64,000 nt of DNA from Citrobacter gillenii (GCF_013337685.1 NZ_SUQN01000011.1:1-64000), one strand, 5' to 3'; shown: positions 21,570 through 31,320, counted from the first letter of the stretch. Numbers and translations: made by a program. Notes: a model not told the origin generated them from the letters alone.

Positions 21570-22020
21570 ACCTTTTCTGTGGATATAGTTGTGAAGAAGT
21601 ACGGAATTACTATGGGAAAACCCGGAACAGTCTGAATATGACCTTTGTCACATATAAAAATTAGTCGTCTATATTCATTGAGTTAAAAGCAAATACTGTC
21701 ACCTAACACACAGAAATGTGATGTACATCACGCATACGATCCTCGAGCTGATGAAAGATCAACCAGCGTTGGTTTTATCCACAGATTGTGCCAATAAGTT
21801 AGGCACAATTTGTGTGAAAATTCGATTTTCGTCGCACGTCAAGGCTGTAAATTGAAACAGTAGTGGGGGTTTTTCACAGTTATCCCATCTTTCTGTGGAT
21901 AACATGGTGTAAGATCCTGTTCATTGTCAGTGACCAGAATTGGAAAACCTCATCGGTTGTTGCGCAACTCTTGATTATGAAATTTAAAAATCAATATAAA
22001 TCAGATAATTGAGTAAAGCT
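21570..22020. other. DARS2, DnaA-reactivating sequence (edges approximate)
   Basis: The 684-bp gap between divergent rppH and mutH has no credible gene. It holds a perfect DnaA box TTATCCACA at 21775-21783, a second on the other strand at 21894-21902, a one-mismatch copy at about 21577-21585 (minus strand), and weaker candidates TGTGCCAAT (21787-21795) and TTAGGCACA (21799-21807). In E. coli this gap contains DARS2, where clustered DnaA boxes with IHF and Fis turn ADP-DnaA into ATP-DnaA. Gene context and boxes support the same role here. IHF and Fis sites could not be placed with confidence; GTTGCGCAAC at 21959-21968 is a palindrome worth testing. Confidence 0.82.
21717..21732. promoter_or_regulatory. 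CRP-like site in the rppH-mutH gap
   Basis: TGTGATGTACATCACG fits the CRP consensus TGTGA-N6-TCACA except for the last base. It lies 42 bp from the first perfect DnaA box. Its target, if any, is unknown. Confidence 0.45.
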
Positions 22021-22091
22021 TGTGGAAAAAGATAAACTCTGTCCACTCGGTATAAAATCATTGCTCATTTTTTCGCCTAAGGGTTAACTCA

Positions 22092-22784
22092 ATGTCAGAA
22101 CTCCAGCCACTGCTTTCTCCCCCTGAATCCGAAGCCCTGCTGCTTGCCCAGGCACGGCGGCTTTCGGGCTACACGTTAGGGGAACTGGCGGCAATGGCGG
22201 GGATTGTAACCCCCAACGATTTGAAACGGGACAAAGGCTGGATCGGCGTACTGCTGGAGATCTGGCTCGGCGCCAGCGCGGGCAGCAAGCCGGAGCAGGA
22301 TTTTGCGGCGCTAGGCGTAGAGCTGAAAACGATCCCTGTGGACAGTCTTGGCAGACCGCTGGAAACCACCTTCGTTTGCGTAGCACCATTAACCGGCAAT
22401 ACCGGCGTAACATGGGAAACCAGCCATGTCCGCCATAAACTTAAACGTGTGCTGTGGGTACCGGTGGAAGGGGAACGCAGCATCCCGTTAGCCCAACGTC
22501 GCGTAGGATCCCCGCTGTTATGGAGTCCGAATGAAGAAGAAGACCGGCAATTACGCCTGGACTGGGAAGAATTGATGGACATGATTGTGCTGGGCCACGT
22601 CGAACGCATCACCGCCCGCCATGGGGAAGTGTTACAGCTACGCCCAAAAGCCGCCAATGCGAAAGCGCTAACCGAAGCCATTGGCGCAAATGGTGCGCCA
22701 ATTCTGACCCTGCCACGCGGTTTTTATCTAAAAAAGAACTTCACGCGCGCACTGCTGGAGCGTCATTTTTTATTCCAGACGTAA
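22092..22784 (+). CDS. mutH: DNA mismatch repair endonuclease MutH
   Basis: Nicks the unmethylated strand at hemimethylated GATC sites when activated by MutS-MutL. The 230 residues are one more than I recall for E. coli. The catalytic triad of the MutH/Sau3AI fold is visible as D70, E77 and K79 in [11 protein letters not shown]. It is transcribed away from rppH, with DARS2 in between. Confidence 0.97.
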   Translation: MSELQPLLSPPESEALLLAQARRLSGYTLGELAAMAGIVTPNDLKRDKGWIGVLLEIWLGASAGSKPEQDFAALGVELKTIPVDSLGRPLETTFVCVAPLTGNTGVTWETSHVRHKLKRVLWVPVEGERSIPLAQRRVGSPLLWSPNEEEDRQLRLDWEELMDMIVLGHVERITARHGEVLQLRPKAANAKALTEAIGANGAPILTLPRGFYLKKNFTRALLERHFLFQT

Positions 22785-22862
22785 TAGGCACAGCCCGGCC
22801 TTTCGCCCGCCGCGTTACGCGCCTATAATTAGCGCTTCTTTTTTTTGGCAGGACTTTGTTCG

Positions 22863-23576
22863 ATGTTATTTGCATGGATAACCGATCCTAACGCCTGGCT
22901 GGCGCTCGGTACGCTGACGCTGCTGGAGATCGTTCTGGGGATCGACAATATTATTTTCCTTTCTTTGGTCGTAGCTAAACTCCCGACCGCACAACGCAGT
23001 CATGCCCGACGTATCGGGCTGGCGGCAGCGATGATCATGCGTCTGGCACTACTGGCGTCTATCGCCTGGGTCACGCGTCTGACCAACCCGCTGTTTGAGG
23101 TGTTTGGCGAGGCGATCTCAGCGCGTGACCTGATCCTTCTGCTTGGTGGATTGTTCCTGATCTGGAAAGCCAGTAAGGAGATTCATGAGTCTATAGAAGG
23201 TGAAGAAGAAGGGCTGAAAACGCGCGTATCCTCGTTCCTCGGGGCAATTGTGCAGATCATGTTGTTAGACATTATCTTCAGCCTGGACTCCGTCATCACC
23301 GCAGTAGGCTTGTCCGATCATCTGTTTATCATGATGGCGGCGGTAGTTATTGCCGTCGGCGTGATGATGTTTGCGGCACGCCCGATTGGTGAATTTGTGG
23401 ATCGCCATCCCTCGGTAAAAATGCTGGCACTCTCTTTCCTGATCCTGGTCGGCTTCACGCTGATTCTGGAAAGTTTCGATGTGCATGTGCCGAAAGGGTA
23501 CATTTATTTCGCCATGTTCTTCTCTATCGGTGTAGAGACCCTGAACCTGTTGCGCAATAAAAAGAACCCGCTCTGA
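22863..23576 (+). CDS. ygdQ: TerC-family inner-membrane protein YgdQ
   Basis: A 237-residue integral membrane protein of the TerC/Alx family with seven or so hydrophobic segments. Family acidic motifs are present in EIVLGIDNIIF and LLDIIFSLDSVITAVG. Relatives are linked to manganese export or metal handling at the membrane; no substrate is shown for YgdQ itself. The ATG at 22863 was chosen to match the E. coli start MLFAWITDP; the open frame begins six codons earlier. TATAAT at 22824-22829 may be its -10 box. Confidence 0.92.
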   Translation: MLFAWITDPNAWLALGTLTLLEIVLGIDNIIFLSLVVAKLPTAQRSHARRIGLAAAMIMRLALLASIAWVTRLTNPLFEVFGEAISARDLILLLGGLFLIWKASKEIHESIEGEEEGLKTRVSSFLGAIVQIMLLDIIFSLDSVITAVGLSDHLFIMMAAVVIAVGVMMFAARPIGEFVDRHPSVKMLALSFLILVGFTLILESFDVHVPKGYIYFAMFFSIGVETLNLLRNKKNPL

Positions 23577-23720
23577 CCCCATCAGTCGCTCTCCCACAAG
23601 GGGAGCGACGACCCACATCACCTTTTCTTCTCACAGATTAAGATTTTACTGCTTTCACCCGGCATAACTTCGCGTTATTACTAAACTAGTGTCAGACGCA
23701 GGCCACGTGAGGATAAATAG

Positions 23721-23939
23721 ATGAAAAAATGGGCAGTTTTAATTTCCGCGGTAGGATTGGCTTTCGCCGTTTCTGGATGCAGCAGTGATTATGTGATGGC
23801 GACCAAAGATGGTCGGATGATCCTGACCGACGGTAAACCCGAAATTGATGATGATACCGGTCTGGTGAGCTATCACGACCAGCAAGGCAATGCGATGCAG
23901 ATTAACCGCGACGACGTATCTCAAATCATTGAGCGTTGA
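23721..23939 (+). CDS. ygdR: Small outer-membrane-type lipoprotein YgdR
   Basis: A 72-residue lipoprotein. The signal peptide [20 protein letters not shown] ends in the lipobox VSGC; Ser follows the Cys, which predicts sorting to the outer membrane. The mature part is a DUF903 (YgdI/YgdR) SH3-like domain. Function is unknown. It stands alone between ygdQ and tas. Confidence 0.93.
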   Translation: MKKWAVLISAVGLAFAVSGCSSDYVMATKDGRMILTDGKPEIDDDTGLVSYHDQQGNAMQINRDDVSQIIER

Positions 23940-23941
23940 TG

Positions 23942-23971
23942 GTTGAGGTCAGCCTCGCTGCTGGCCTTAAC
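23942..23971 (+). terminator. Probable terminator hairpin after ygdR
   Basis: A 12-bp stem with G-U pairs (arms 23942-23953 and 23960-23971) starts 2 bp after the ygdR stop. The following T run is interrupted, so termination strength is uncertain. Confidence 0.45.
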
Positions 23972-24004
23972 AATTTTGCTTCCCTTTTTCCCTTCCCTCA
24001 GCCA

Positions 24005-24036
24005 TTTTTATAATCCTTATGTTGTGATTATAAAAA
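24005..24036. promoter_or_regulatory. Perfect 11-bp inverted repeat just before tas
   Basis: Arms TTTTTATAATC (24005-24015) and GATTATAAAAA (24026-24036) flank a 10-nt spacer. The right arm ends at the AAGGA ribosome site of tas (start 24047). It contains TATAAT-like sequence, so it could be an operator over a promoter or a leader hairpin near the ribosome site. Confidence 0.5.
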
Positions 24037-24046
24037 GGAAACGGCT

Positions 24047-25087
24047 ATGCAATATCACCGTATACCCCACAGCTCGCTGGAAGTCAGTACACTGGGGCTG
24101 GGCACAATGACGTTTGGTGAACAAAACAGCGAAGCCGACGCACACGCACAGCTTGACTATGCCGTAGCACAAGGCATCAATTTAATCGACGTTGCCGAGA
24201 TGTATCCGGTCCCGCCACGCCCGGAAACCCAGGGCCTCACGGAAACCTACGTCGGCAACTGGCTCGCTAAACACGGCAGCCGTGAAAAACTGATCGTCGC
24301 CTCGAAGGTCAGCGGGCCGTCGCGTAATAATGACAGCGGCATTCGCCCGAATCAGGCGCTGGATCGTAAAAACATTCGCCAGGCACTGAACGACAGCCTC
24401 AAACGCCTGCAAACCGATTATCTGGACCTGTATCAGGTTCACTGGCCACAGCGCCCAACCAACTGCTTTGGCAAGCTGGGCTACAGCTGGACAGACTCCG
24501 CTCCGGTAGTCACTCTGCTGGAAACGTTGGAAGCGCTAACAGAATTTCAGCGCGCCGGGAAAATTCGCTATATCGGCGTGTCCAACGAAACCGCATTTGG
24601 CGTCATGCGCTATTTACACCTGGCGGACAAACACGACCTGCCGCGCATTGTCACTATCCAGAACCCCTACAGCCTGCTGAACCGTAGCTTTGAAGTGGGA
24701 TTAGCGGAAGTCAGCCAGTACGAAGGCATTGAACTGCTGGCCTACTCGTGCCTGGGCTTTGGCACATTAACCGGTAAGTACCTGAACGGCGCGCAGCCTG
24801 CCGGCGCACGCCATACGCTGTTTAGTCGCTTCACGCGCTACAGCGGCGAACAGACGCAAAAAGCCGTCGCCGCCTACGTAGATATCGCCAAACGCCATAA
24901 CCTGGACCCGGCGCAGATGGCACTGGCCTTTGTGCGTCGCCAGCCGTTTGTCGCCAGCACCCTGCTGGGGGCGACAACTATGGAGCAGCTAAAAACCAAT
25001 GTCGAAAGTTTGCATCTGACGTTAAGCGAAGAGGTACTGGCAGAGATTGAAGCGGTGCATCAGGTTTATACCTATCCTGCACCGTAA
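24047..25087 (+). CDS. tas: Aldo-keto reductase Tas
   Basis: A 346-residue NADP(H)-dependent aldo-keto reductase; E. coli tas was found as a suppressor of tyrosine auxotrophy and affects mutation in starved cells. The AKR tetrad is visible: Asp and Tyr in NLIDVAEMYPVPP, Lys in IVASKVSG, His in LYQVHWPQR. The physiological substrate is not known. Its ATG follows AAGGA and the inverted repeat. A REP cluster separates it from convergent lplT. Confidence 0.95.
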   Translation: MQYHRIPHSSLEVSTLGLGTMTFGEQNSEADAHAQLDYAVAQGINLIDVAEMYPVPPRPETQGLTETYVGNWLAKHGSREKLIVASKVSGPSRNNDSGIRPNQALDRKNIRQALNDSLKRLQTDYLDLYQVHWPQRPTNCFGKLGYSWTDSAPVVTLLETLEALTEFQRAGKIRYIGVSNETAFGVMRYLHLADKHDLPRIVTIQNPYSLLNRSFEVGLAEVSQYEGIELLAYSCLGFGTLTGKYLNGAQPAGARHTLFSRFTRYSGEQTQKAVAAYVDIAKRHNLDPAQMALAFVRRQPFVASTLLGATTMEQLKTNVESLHLTLSEEVLAEIEAVHQVYTYPAP

Positions 25088-25094
25088 CGTGTAG

Positions 25095-25177
25095 TGCCTG
25101 ATGGCGCTACGCTTATCAGGCCTACAAAAACAAGCCGTACTGTAGGCCGGATAAGGCAACGCCGCCATCCGGCAACA
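25095..25177. repeat. REP pair (BIME) between tas and lplT
   Basis: Two REP palindromes in opposite orientation, 25095-25125 (TGCCTGAT...ATCAGGCCTAC) and 25141-25177 (TGTAGGCCGGAT...ATCCGGCA), lie between two convergent genes. Confidence 0.85.
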
Positions 25178-25189
25178 GCACGTAACAGG

Positions 25190-26383
25190 CTAATGGCGAC
25201 GTTGCCAGATCCACAGCGCCGTAATCGCCAGCGCGAACAGCCCGCCAAAGCCAATTCCGATAGCAACTGCCGGAATGCCCACCAGCACCGCCAGCGAGTA
25301 AATACCGAGCATCAGCAGCATGGCGCTGTTTTCACCCAGATTTTGCACCGCGATGGCATTACCCGCGCCGACGCTTTTTTTGCCTCGCTCTTGTAGGAGC
25401 GCATTCAGCGGCACAACAAAGAAACCGCCCAGCACACCAATAAGCATCAGCAGCCCATAGGACGGCAACAGCGCATGCTGCAGAGATAAGAACAGTACGC
25501 CGACGCCAATCAGGATCCCCGCGGGCATACAGCGAGACACTGTCTCCAGCGTGACCAGCTTCGCCGCAGCACCCGCGCCAACAACAATCCCAATTGCCAC
25601 CATCGCGTTGAGATAGGTCGGTGTGGCATTATCGGTAATCCCCAACGCTACCGGCACCCACAGTACCAGCAGAAAACGCAGCGTCACCCCCGCGCCCCAA
25701 AACAGGCTGGTTCCCACCAACGAGAAACGCGTTTCACCGTTGCGCCACAACGAAGACGCCGCGCAGAAGAAGCTGCGCGTCATTTTCCCCAGATGCCACG
25801 ACTGACCAGGACGCGCGGCAGCAAGCTTCGGGATTGACAGGTTAGCCACCACCGCACCCGCATAGGCCAGTGCGCAAACCGAGAGCGCGGCTATCACATG
25901 CCTGTCGGCAAGCACACCGCCAGCCACCGAGCCCAGCAGAATAGCAGCGATGGTTGAGGCTTCCATCAGACCGTTAGCTTTCACCAGTTTATCGCCGGTG
26001 GTCAGTTCCCCGAGAATGCCATACTTGGCCGGTGAATACGCCGCCGCGCCAACTCCCACTAGCGTGTACCCCAGAAAAGGGTTAACACCGAAGCAAATAC
26101 TTGCCGCCCCCAGCAGTTTGAGACCGTTGGCGAACATCATCACTCTGCCTTTGGCAAAGCTGTCCGCCACCTGCCCGACAAAAGGGGCGAAAAGAATGTA
26201 AGCACCCACAAACACCATTTGCAGGATCGGCTGGCTCCAGTCCGGATAGAATTGCTCTTTCAGCAACGCCAGGGTGGCAAACAGCAGCGCGTTATCGCCA
26301 AACGCCGACAGAAACTGCGCGGCGATAACGGACATCATCCCTTTGGACCAGATTGAAGTGTTAGTGTGTACTGACTCACGCAT
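25190..26383 (-). CDS. lplT: Lysophospholipid transporter LplT
   Basis: A major-facilitator-type flippase that moves lysophosphatidylethanolamine from the outer to the inner leaflet of the inner membrane, feeding Aas. It has 397 residues and about 12 transmembrane helices. The ATG at 26383 overlaps the aas stop (ATGCGTGA, 8 bp), which supports coupled translation; a longer frame to 26404 would lie inside aas. A role in membrane phospholipid repair follows from the pairing. Confidence 0.96.
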   Translation of the reverse strand: MRESVHTNTSIWSKGMMSVIAAQFLSAFGDNALLFATLALLKEQFYPDWSQPILQMVFVGAYILFAPFVGQVADSFAKGRVMMFANGLKLLGAASICFGVNPFLGYTLVGVGAAAYSPAKYGILGELTTGDKLVKANGLMEASTIAAILLGSVAGGVLADRHVIAALSVCALAYAGAVVANLSIPKLAAARPGQSWHLGKMTRSFFCAASSLWRNGETRFSLVGTSLFWGAGVTLRFLLVLWVPVALGITDNATPTYLNAMVAIGIVVGAGAAAKLVTLETVSRCMPAGILIGVGVLFLSLQHALLPSYGLLMLIGVLGGFFVVPLNALLQERGKKSVGAGNAIAVQNLGENSAMLLMLGIYSLAVLVGIPAVAIGIGFGGLFALAITALWIWQRRH

Positions 26384-28535
26384 GTTGTTGTTCCGGTTCA
26401 TCAACCCAGCTTTTCAGCGTTACAAAGTCCGGCTTACCGCTGCCGAGGAGAGGGAGTTGCTTCAGGTGGCGAATATCACGCGGCACGGCAAGCTCAGGGA
26501 TGCCGTGGGCCCGCGCATGCTGCAGCAGTTTTTCACGCGTCAGCTCGCTGTCTGTGGTGAACAACACCAGCGCCTCACCTTTGCTGGCATCACTCTTGAT
26601 AGCCGTGGCGTGCATTTTGTCAGCAGAGACCGCCAGCGCCAGCTGCTCCACCATTTCCAGCGATACCATCTCACCAGCAATTTTCGCAAAGCGCTTGGCG
26701 CGCCCCTGAATCTGCACAAAGCCGTTCTCGTCAAAACGCACAATGTCACCGGTGTCATACCAGCCGCGCTCAACCTCGCCCTGTGCATTTTCTGCCGTCG
26801 GCACTTCCAGTACACCCGGGTTTTCAACGCGCAAATAGCCGCTCATAATGTTCGGACCTTTCAACTGCAAACGTCCGCCGTCTTCAATGCCTGGAACCGC
26901 CAGCAGTCGGGCATCCATACCGGGCAGAATACGCCCTACCGTGCCTGATTTTGCCGCCATCGGCACGTTAATCGACACCACCGGCGCACATTCCGTCACG
27001 CCATAACCTTCAAGCACACGCAACCCAAACTTCTCCTGCCACAGTTGCTTTGTGGTGTCCTGCAGCTTTTCAGCTCCCGCTACCACGTAGCGCAGGCGGT
27101 GGAAATCATAAGGATGGGCAAAGCGCGCGTAGTTGCCGAGGAACGTCGAGGTGCCAAACAACACGGTGCAGTTTCGGTCATACACCAGCTCCGGCACAAT
27201 GCGATAATGCAGCGGGCTGGGATAGAGAAAGACTTCGGCACCGGTCAGGAGCGGCGTAAACAGCCCCACCGTCAGGCCGAAAGAGTGGAACAACGGCAGC
27301 GCCGACATAAAGCGATCGTCGGCGGTGAAGTCGGCAATGGTTTTAATTTGCTCGACGTTCGCCAGAATGCTTTTGTGGCTGTGCACCACACCTTTCGGAT
27401 GGCCCTCAGAGCCGGAGGTAAAGAGGATCACCGCAGCTTCTTCAGGCTGCTGCTTCACCTGAGCCAGGTGCGGCATCAGCAGATGAGAGAAAATCCACAC
27501 TTTATCGTTAAAGGTAACATCGGCTTTTAAATCTTCCAGGTACACCCAGCGCACCTGGGTAAGCTGTTCCGGCAGATGCCAGAGTTTGCCTTTGTCGAGA
27601 AACTGGCGGGAGGTAAAAATCGTTTTGATTTCGGAGGCGGTAATGGCGCTGGTCAGCCCTTTTACGCCCGCCGTGTAGTTCATCATGGCCGGAATACGTC
27701 GACGGGCAATAGCGCCAAAAATCACAGCCGCGCTAATCCCCGCATTGGGGAGCATCAGACCAATCTTCTCACCTTCTACGCTGTATTTTTCCAGAATACG
27801 GGCAACAAACAGCGTTTTGGTCAGCAGTTTGCGATAGCTGTCCGGGGTAAAGTTAACGTCTTCAATGCAGTTTTTTCCTGCGCCAAAGCGGTACTTCGCC
27901 GCCAGCAGAGACTCATACAACGTTTCACGCGGTCGTACGGCCATGCGCGCTTCCATCATAATCTGGTGCAGCATTTCACCGGCCATCTTGCGGCGATCGC
28001 GGGCGCGCGGCGCTTCTGGCATCGGTAACTGCGTAGGCGGCAGGATATGTAGCTGAATGCGTGGGAAGAAACGTCGTTTAACTAAACCTTTCAGGCGGCT
28101 AAAGTAGCTCAGCTCAGCGCCCTCAATGCGCACTGGCACCACCGTCGCGCCCGATTTCGCCGCGACAAATCCGGCACCGTCATAGATTTTCATCAATGAG
28201 CCGGTGGTCGAAATACGGCCTTCCGGGAAAATAACCACCGGACGTCCCTGCTCAACCAGGCGAACCAGATGCTTAATTGACATCGGTTTAGTGGGGTCTA
28301 GCGGCACGAAATCAATCAGCGGGGTGAGCCAGCGCATGTACCATTGCTGGCTGATCGAGGTATAAACCGCAAAGACCGGGCGAATCGGCAAAAACAGCGC
28401 CAGCAGCATACCGTCGATAAAAGAGACATGATTGGGAGTGATTAAGACGCGCTCTCCCCGTAGTGCACTGACATCGCCCGTAAGGCGAACGCGGAAAAGC
28501 ACGCGAAACACATTGCGAAAAAACCCTAATAGCAT
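26376..28535 (-). CDS. aas: Bifunctional 2-acyl-GPE acyltransferase / acyl-ACP synthetase
   Basis: Reacylates lysophosphatidylethanolamine brought in by LplT, using fatty acid activated on acyl carrier protein. It has 719 residues. An N-terminal PlsC-type acyltransferase carries the HX4D motif in [11 protein letters not shown] (about H36/D41) and FPEGRIS. A C-terminal AMP-forming synthetase has [21 protein letters not shown] and GWYDTGDIV. The ATG at 28535 has GGGAG 5 bp upstream and gives the E. coli length. Confidence 0.97.
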   Translation of the reverse strand: MLLGFFRNVFRVLFRVRLTGDVSALRGERVLITPNHVSFIDGMLLALFLPIRPVFAVYTSISQQWYMRWLTPLIDFVPLDPTKPMSIKHLVRLVEQGRPVVIFPEGRISTTGSLMKIYDGAGFVAAKSGATVVPVRIEGAELSYFSRLKGLVKRRFFPRIQLHILPPTQLPMPEAPRARDRRKMAGEMLHQIMMEARMAVRPRETLYESLLAAKYRFGAGKNCIEDVNFTPDSYRKLLTKTLFVARILEKYSVEGEKIGLMLPNAGISAAVIFGAIARRRIPAMMNYTAGVKGLTSAITASEIKTIFTSRQFLDKGKLWHLPEQLTQVRWVYLEDLKADVTFNDKVWIFSHLLMPHLAQVKQQPEEAAVILFTSGSEGHPKGVVHSHKSILANVEQIKTIADFTADDRFMSALPLFHSFGLTVGLFTPLLTGAEVFLYPSPLHYRIVPELVYDRNCTVLFGTSTFLGNYARFAHPYDFHRLRYVVAGAEKLQDTTKQLWQEKFGLRVLEGYGVTECAPVVSINVPMAAKSGTVGRILPGMDARLLAVPGIEDGGRLQLKGPNIMSGYLRVENPGVLEVPTAENAQGEVERGWYDTGDIVRFDENGFVQIQGRAKRFAKIAGEMVSLEMVEQLALAVSADKMHATAIKSDASKGEALVLFTTDSELTREKLLQHARAHGIPELAVPRDIRHLKQLPLLGSGKPDFVTLKSWVDEPEQQHA

Positions 28536-28636
28536 TTCAACTCCCTGTACCATCAATTATCTAAAGATGAATGGTGGCAGATTATACGAGTTGTGGGGGA
28601 GGCGCGACAGGTAAATGGAGTCCGAAAAAAGAGGCG

Positions 28637-28723
28637 AAAAAAAACCTGCGCATCCGCGCAGGTTGGTGCAAGAGACAGGTACGAAATGCGTACCGAATAA
28701 TCTCACCAATCAATACCTCTGGG
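28637..28723 (-). ncRNA. omrA: Small regulatory RNA OmrA
   Basis: The 5' end, read leftward from 28723, is CCCAGAGGTATTGATTGGTG, the conserved OmrA/OmrB seed region. The 3' end is a CCTGCGC/GCGCAGG hairpin followed by eight T (28637-28644). Position between aas and galR is as in E. coli. There OmpR activates it and, with Hfq, it represses outer-membrane protein and curli-regulator mRNAs (ompT, cirA, csgD, ompR). Confidence 0.95.
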
Positions 28724-28838
28724 ATCTTGATTGTGGTCGCCACCGGGCCGATACGCCAGTCCGAAAACGCAAAGGAATGAACCCAAGTGCAACCAGTTGT
28801 GTAAATTATCGCTTACTGTTACAGATGCGCGTAAAGGC

Positions 28839-28922
28839 AAAAAAAAACCTGCGCATCTGCGCAGGTTGGTGTAAATCTTGTGATCAACCCGAAAGCTGAT
28901 TTCACCTATCAATACCTCTGGG
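28839..28922 (-). ncRNA. omrB: Small regulatory RNA OmrB
   Basis: The tandem paralogue of OmrA. The 5' end, read from 28922, is CCCAGAGGTATTGATAGGTG; the 3' terminator stem is the same CCTGCGC/GCGCAGG type with a T run (28839-28847). The middle differs from OmrA, as in E. coli. It lies 115 bp upstream of OmrA on the same strand, each presumably with its own promoter. Confidence 0.94.
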
Positions 28923-29106
28923 ATCCCAACTCTAGCAATCCTGTCTTTCTCCTCGCCAGCGAACAATCGCAACAGGTCATCGCAAAGTGTAAGCAAAGAT
29001 TTTCATTCTCTCTTTCTGTCTTACTTCGCTCGTGTGCGCTCACATTTGCGCAGTCCTGATGGGCAATCTGCTTGAACAACCAGCCATTTTCCGTAACACT
29101 GACGGA

Positions 29107-29122
29107 ATGTAAGCGTTTACCC
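29107..29122. promoter_or_regulatory. GalR-type operator upstream of galR
   Basis: ATGTAAGCGTTTACCC fits the GalR/GalS operator pattern GTGKAANCGNTTNCAC and is 15 bp before the galR start, consistent with autoregulation. Confidence 0.65.
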
Positions 29123-29137
29123 ACAACAGGTACTATC

Positions 29138-30166
29138 ATGGCGACTATAAAGGACGTAGCCCAACTCGCTGGTGTATCAGTCGCCACCGTTTCTCGCGTG
29201 ATCAATCATTCCCCTAAAGCCAGCGAAGCCTCCCGCCTGGCTGTGATGAGTGCAATGGAATCACTCAACTACCACCCTAATGCCAATGCGCGTGCGCTGG
29301 CACAGCAATCCACCGAGACCGTCGGTCTGGTGGTGGGTGATGTGTCCGATCCATTCTTCGGGGCAATGGTTAAAGCTGTCGAGCAGGTGGCCTATAACAC
29401 GGGTAATTTTTTACTGATTGGTAACGGCTACCATAACGAGCAGAAAGAACGTCAGGCGATTGAGCAACTTATTCGCCACCGCTGCGCGGCTCTGGTGGTT
29501 CACGCAAAAATTATCCCGGACGCGGAGCTGGCGTCATTAATGAAACAAATCCCCGGCATGGTGCTTATCAATCGCATCCTGCCTGGCTTCGAACAGCGCT
29601 GCGTTGCGCTTGATGACCGTTACGGCGCATGGCTGGCAACCCGCCACCTCATCCAGCAGGGGCATACGCGCATCGGCTACCTGTGTTCTAACCACAGTAT
29701 TTCTGATGCAGAAGATCGTCTGCGGGGCTATTACGATGCACTGGCAGAAAGCAACATCCCGGTCAACGATCGGCTGGTGACCTTCGGTGAACCGGACGAA
29801 AGCGGCGGCGAACAGGCGATGACGGAACTGCTGGGACGTGGCAAGAACTTCACCGCTGTCGCCTGCTATAACGACTCAATGGCGGCAGGTGCTATGGGTG
29901 TATTAAATGATAATGGCATCGATGTACCGGGCGAAATATCACTGATCGGTTTTGATGATGTGCTGGTTTCCCGCTACGTGCGTCCACGGCTGACGACGGT
30001 ACGCTACCCAATAGTAACGATGGCAACCCAGGCCGCCGAACTGGCGCTGGCGTTGGCCGACAACCTTCCGGCACCGGAAATAACGCATGTATTCAACCCT
30101 ACGCTGGTCCGTCGACATTCCGTTTCGACGCTGACAGAATCAGGGAATTCTTCGTCAAAGGATTAA
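29138..30166 (+). CDS. galR: Galactose operon repressor GalR
   Basis: A LacI-family repressor of galactose uptake and use genes, released by galactose. It has 342 residues. The helix-turn-helix (about 3-25, DVAQLAGVSVATVSRVIN) is followed by a periplasmic-binding-protein-like effector domain. The ATG at 29138 gives MATIKDVA as in E. coli; the frame extends upstream to 29072 across the operator, which is not credible. A second LacI-type gene follows after 13 bp. Confidence 0.96.
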   Translation: MATIKDVAQLAGVSVATVSRVINHSPKASEASRLAVMSAMESLNYHPNANARALAQQSTETVGLVVGDVSDPFFGAMVKAVEQVAYNTGNFLLIGNGYHNEQKERQAIEQLIRHRCAALVVHAKIIPDAELASLMKQIPGMVLINRILPGFEQRCVALDDRYGAWLATRHLIQQGHTRIGYLCSNHSISDAEDRLRGYYDALAESNIPVNDRLVTFGEPDESGGEQAMTELLGRGKNFTAVACYNDSMAAGAMGVLNDNGIDVPGEISLIGFDDVLVSRYVRPRLTTVRYPIVTMATQAAELALALADNLPAPEITHVFNPTLVRRHSVSTLTESGNSSSKD

Positions 30167-30179
30167 TCAGGATAGCGTC

Positions 30180-31190
30180 ATGACAACGATGTTGGATGTT
30201 TCTCGTCATGCTGGCGTATCAAAAGCGACCGTTTCGCGTGTGCTGAACGGAACGGGTCAAGTCAAAGAAAGCACGCGCCAGAAAGTCTTTAATGCCATGC
30301 AGGCCTTAGACTACCGCCCTAATTTTTTGGCGCGTTCGCTGGCGAATCGCACCAGTAACAGCATTGGCCTGGTGGTTTCCACATTCGATGGCTTCTATTT
30401 TGGCCGTCTGCTGCAACAGGCTTCACGCCAAACCGAATCCCACGGCAAACAGCTGATCGTGACCGACGGCCACGATACGCCGGAGCGCGAACAGGAAGCG
30501 GTACAAATGCTGGCCGACCGCCAGTGCGACGCCATTATTCTTTACACCCGCTATATGAGCGAAAAAGCGATTATGTCGCTGATGCATAGCATTAATATGC
30601 CACTGCTGGTCATTAATCGCGATGTCAGCCAGGCCCGCGACCGGGCAATTTTCTTTGAACAAGAAAATGCGGCGTATCAAGCGGTAAGTTACCTGATTTC
30701 ACAAGGCCATAGCGATATTGCCTGTATCACCGTCCCGCACCATACCCCGACCGGTAAGTCACGCCTGATGGGTTATCGTAAGGCGCTGGAAAAGCATGGT
30801 ATTCCCTGGGATCCCGCGAAAGTTAAATACGGTGATTCTACGATGATGAGAGGCTTCGAGGCCTGCCGTGAATTGCTGGAGGAAGGGGTGATTTTCAGCG
30901 CCCTCTTTGCCTGTAACGATGATATGGCATTAGGTGCCTCAAAAGCATTACATCAGGCCGGGCTGAAGATCCCGCAGGATGTATCGCTGTTTGGTTTTGA
31001 TGATGCCCCCAGCGCCAAATGGCTGGAGCCGGGGCTGTCGACCGTCTATCTGCCGATTGATAGCATGATCACCACAGCCATCGACCAGGCCGTCCGCCTG
31101 GCGAACGGTGAGAACGTTGAACCCATCCCGCCATTTACCGGCACGTTGATATTGCGTGATTCGGTCACAACAGGGCCGTTTTACGAATAG
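30180..31190 (+). CDS. LacI-family transcriptional regulator (AscG-like)
   Basis: A 336-residue LacI-type regulator starting 13 bp after galR, so probably in the same transcript. The helix-turn-helix is MLDVSRHAGVSKATVSRVLN. Its recognition helix begins SKATV like AscG, not SVATV like GalR, so it should read a different operator. The effector domain resembles AscG/GalR sugar sensors (LIVTDGHDTPEREQEAV, ACNDDMALGASKALH). I do not recall it beside galR in E. coli K-12. No sugar-transport operon adjoins it, so effector and targets are unknown. Confidence 0.85.
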   Translation: MTTMLDVSRHAGVSKATVSRVLNGTGQVKESTRQKVFNAMQALDYRPNFLARSLANRTSNSIGLVVSTFDGFYFGRLLQQASRQTESHGKQLIVTDGHDTPEREQEAVQMLADRQCDAIILYTRYMSEKAIMSLMHSINMPLLVINRDVSQARDRAIFFEQENAAYQAVSYLISQGHSDIACITVPHHTPTGKSRLMGYRKALEKHGIPWDPAKVKYGDSTMMRGFEACRELLEEGVIFSALFACNDDMALGASKALHQAGLKIPQDVSLFGFDDAPSAKWLEPGLSTVYLPIDSMITTAIDQAVRLANGENVEPIPPFTGTLILRDSVTTGPFYE

Positions 31191-31215
31191 TTCCGGGATA
31201 CATTCGTGCATATTT

Positions 31216-31320
31216 GTAGACCTGATAAGCGTAGCGCCATCAGGCATCACCGCGCACATTGCCGGATGGCGGCTACCGCCTTATCCGGCCTACACCCGGC
31301 CAAGCGCAGCGCCGCCGGGA
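31216..31320. repeat. REP/BIME cluster between the LacI-type gene and lysA
   Basis: Two clear REP palindromes (31216-31246, CCTGAT...ATCAGG; 31258-31293, GCCGGAT...ATCCGGCC) and a third degenerate CCCGGC-rich unit (31294-31320) lie between convergent genes. Confidence 0.82.

Noticed and set aside
28571..28996. Small protein frames over the aas-galR gap
   Set aside because: They cover the OmrA and OmrB RNA genes and have no conserved protein features.
31216..31320. Possible CRISPR array
   Set aside because: The repeats are REP palindromes of uneven spacing with no constant spacers and no cas genes nearby.
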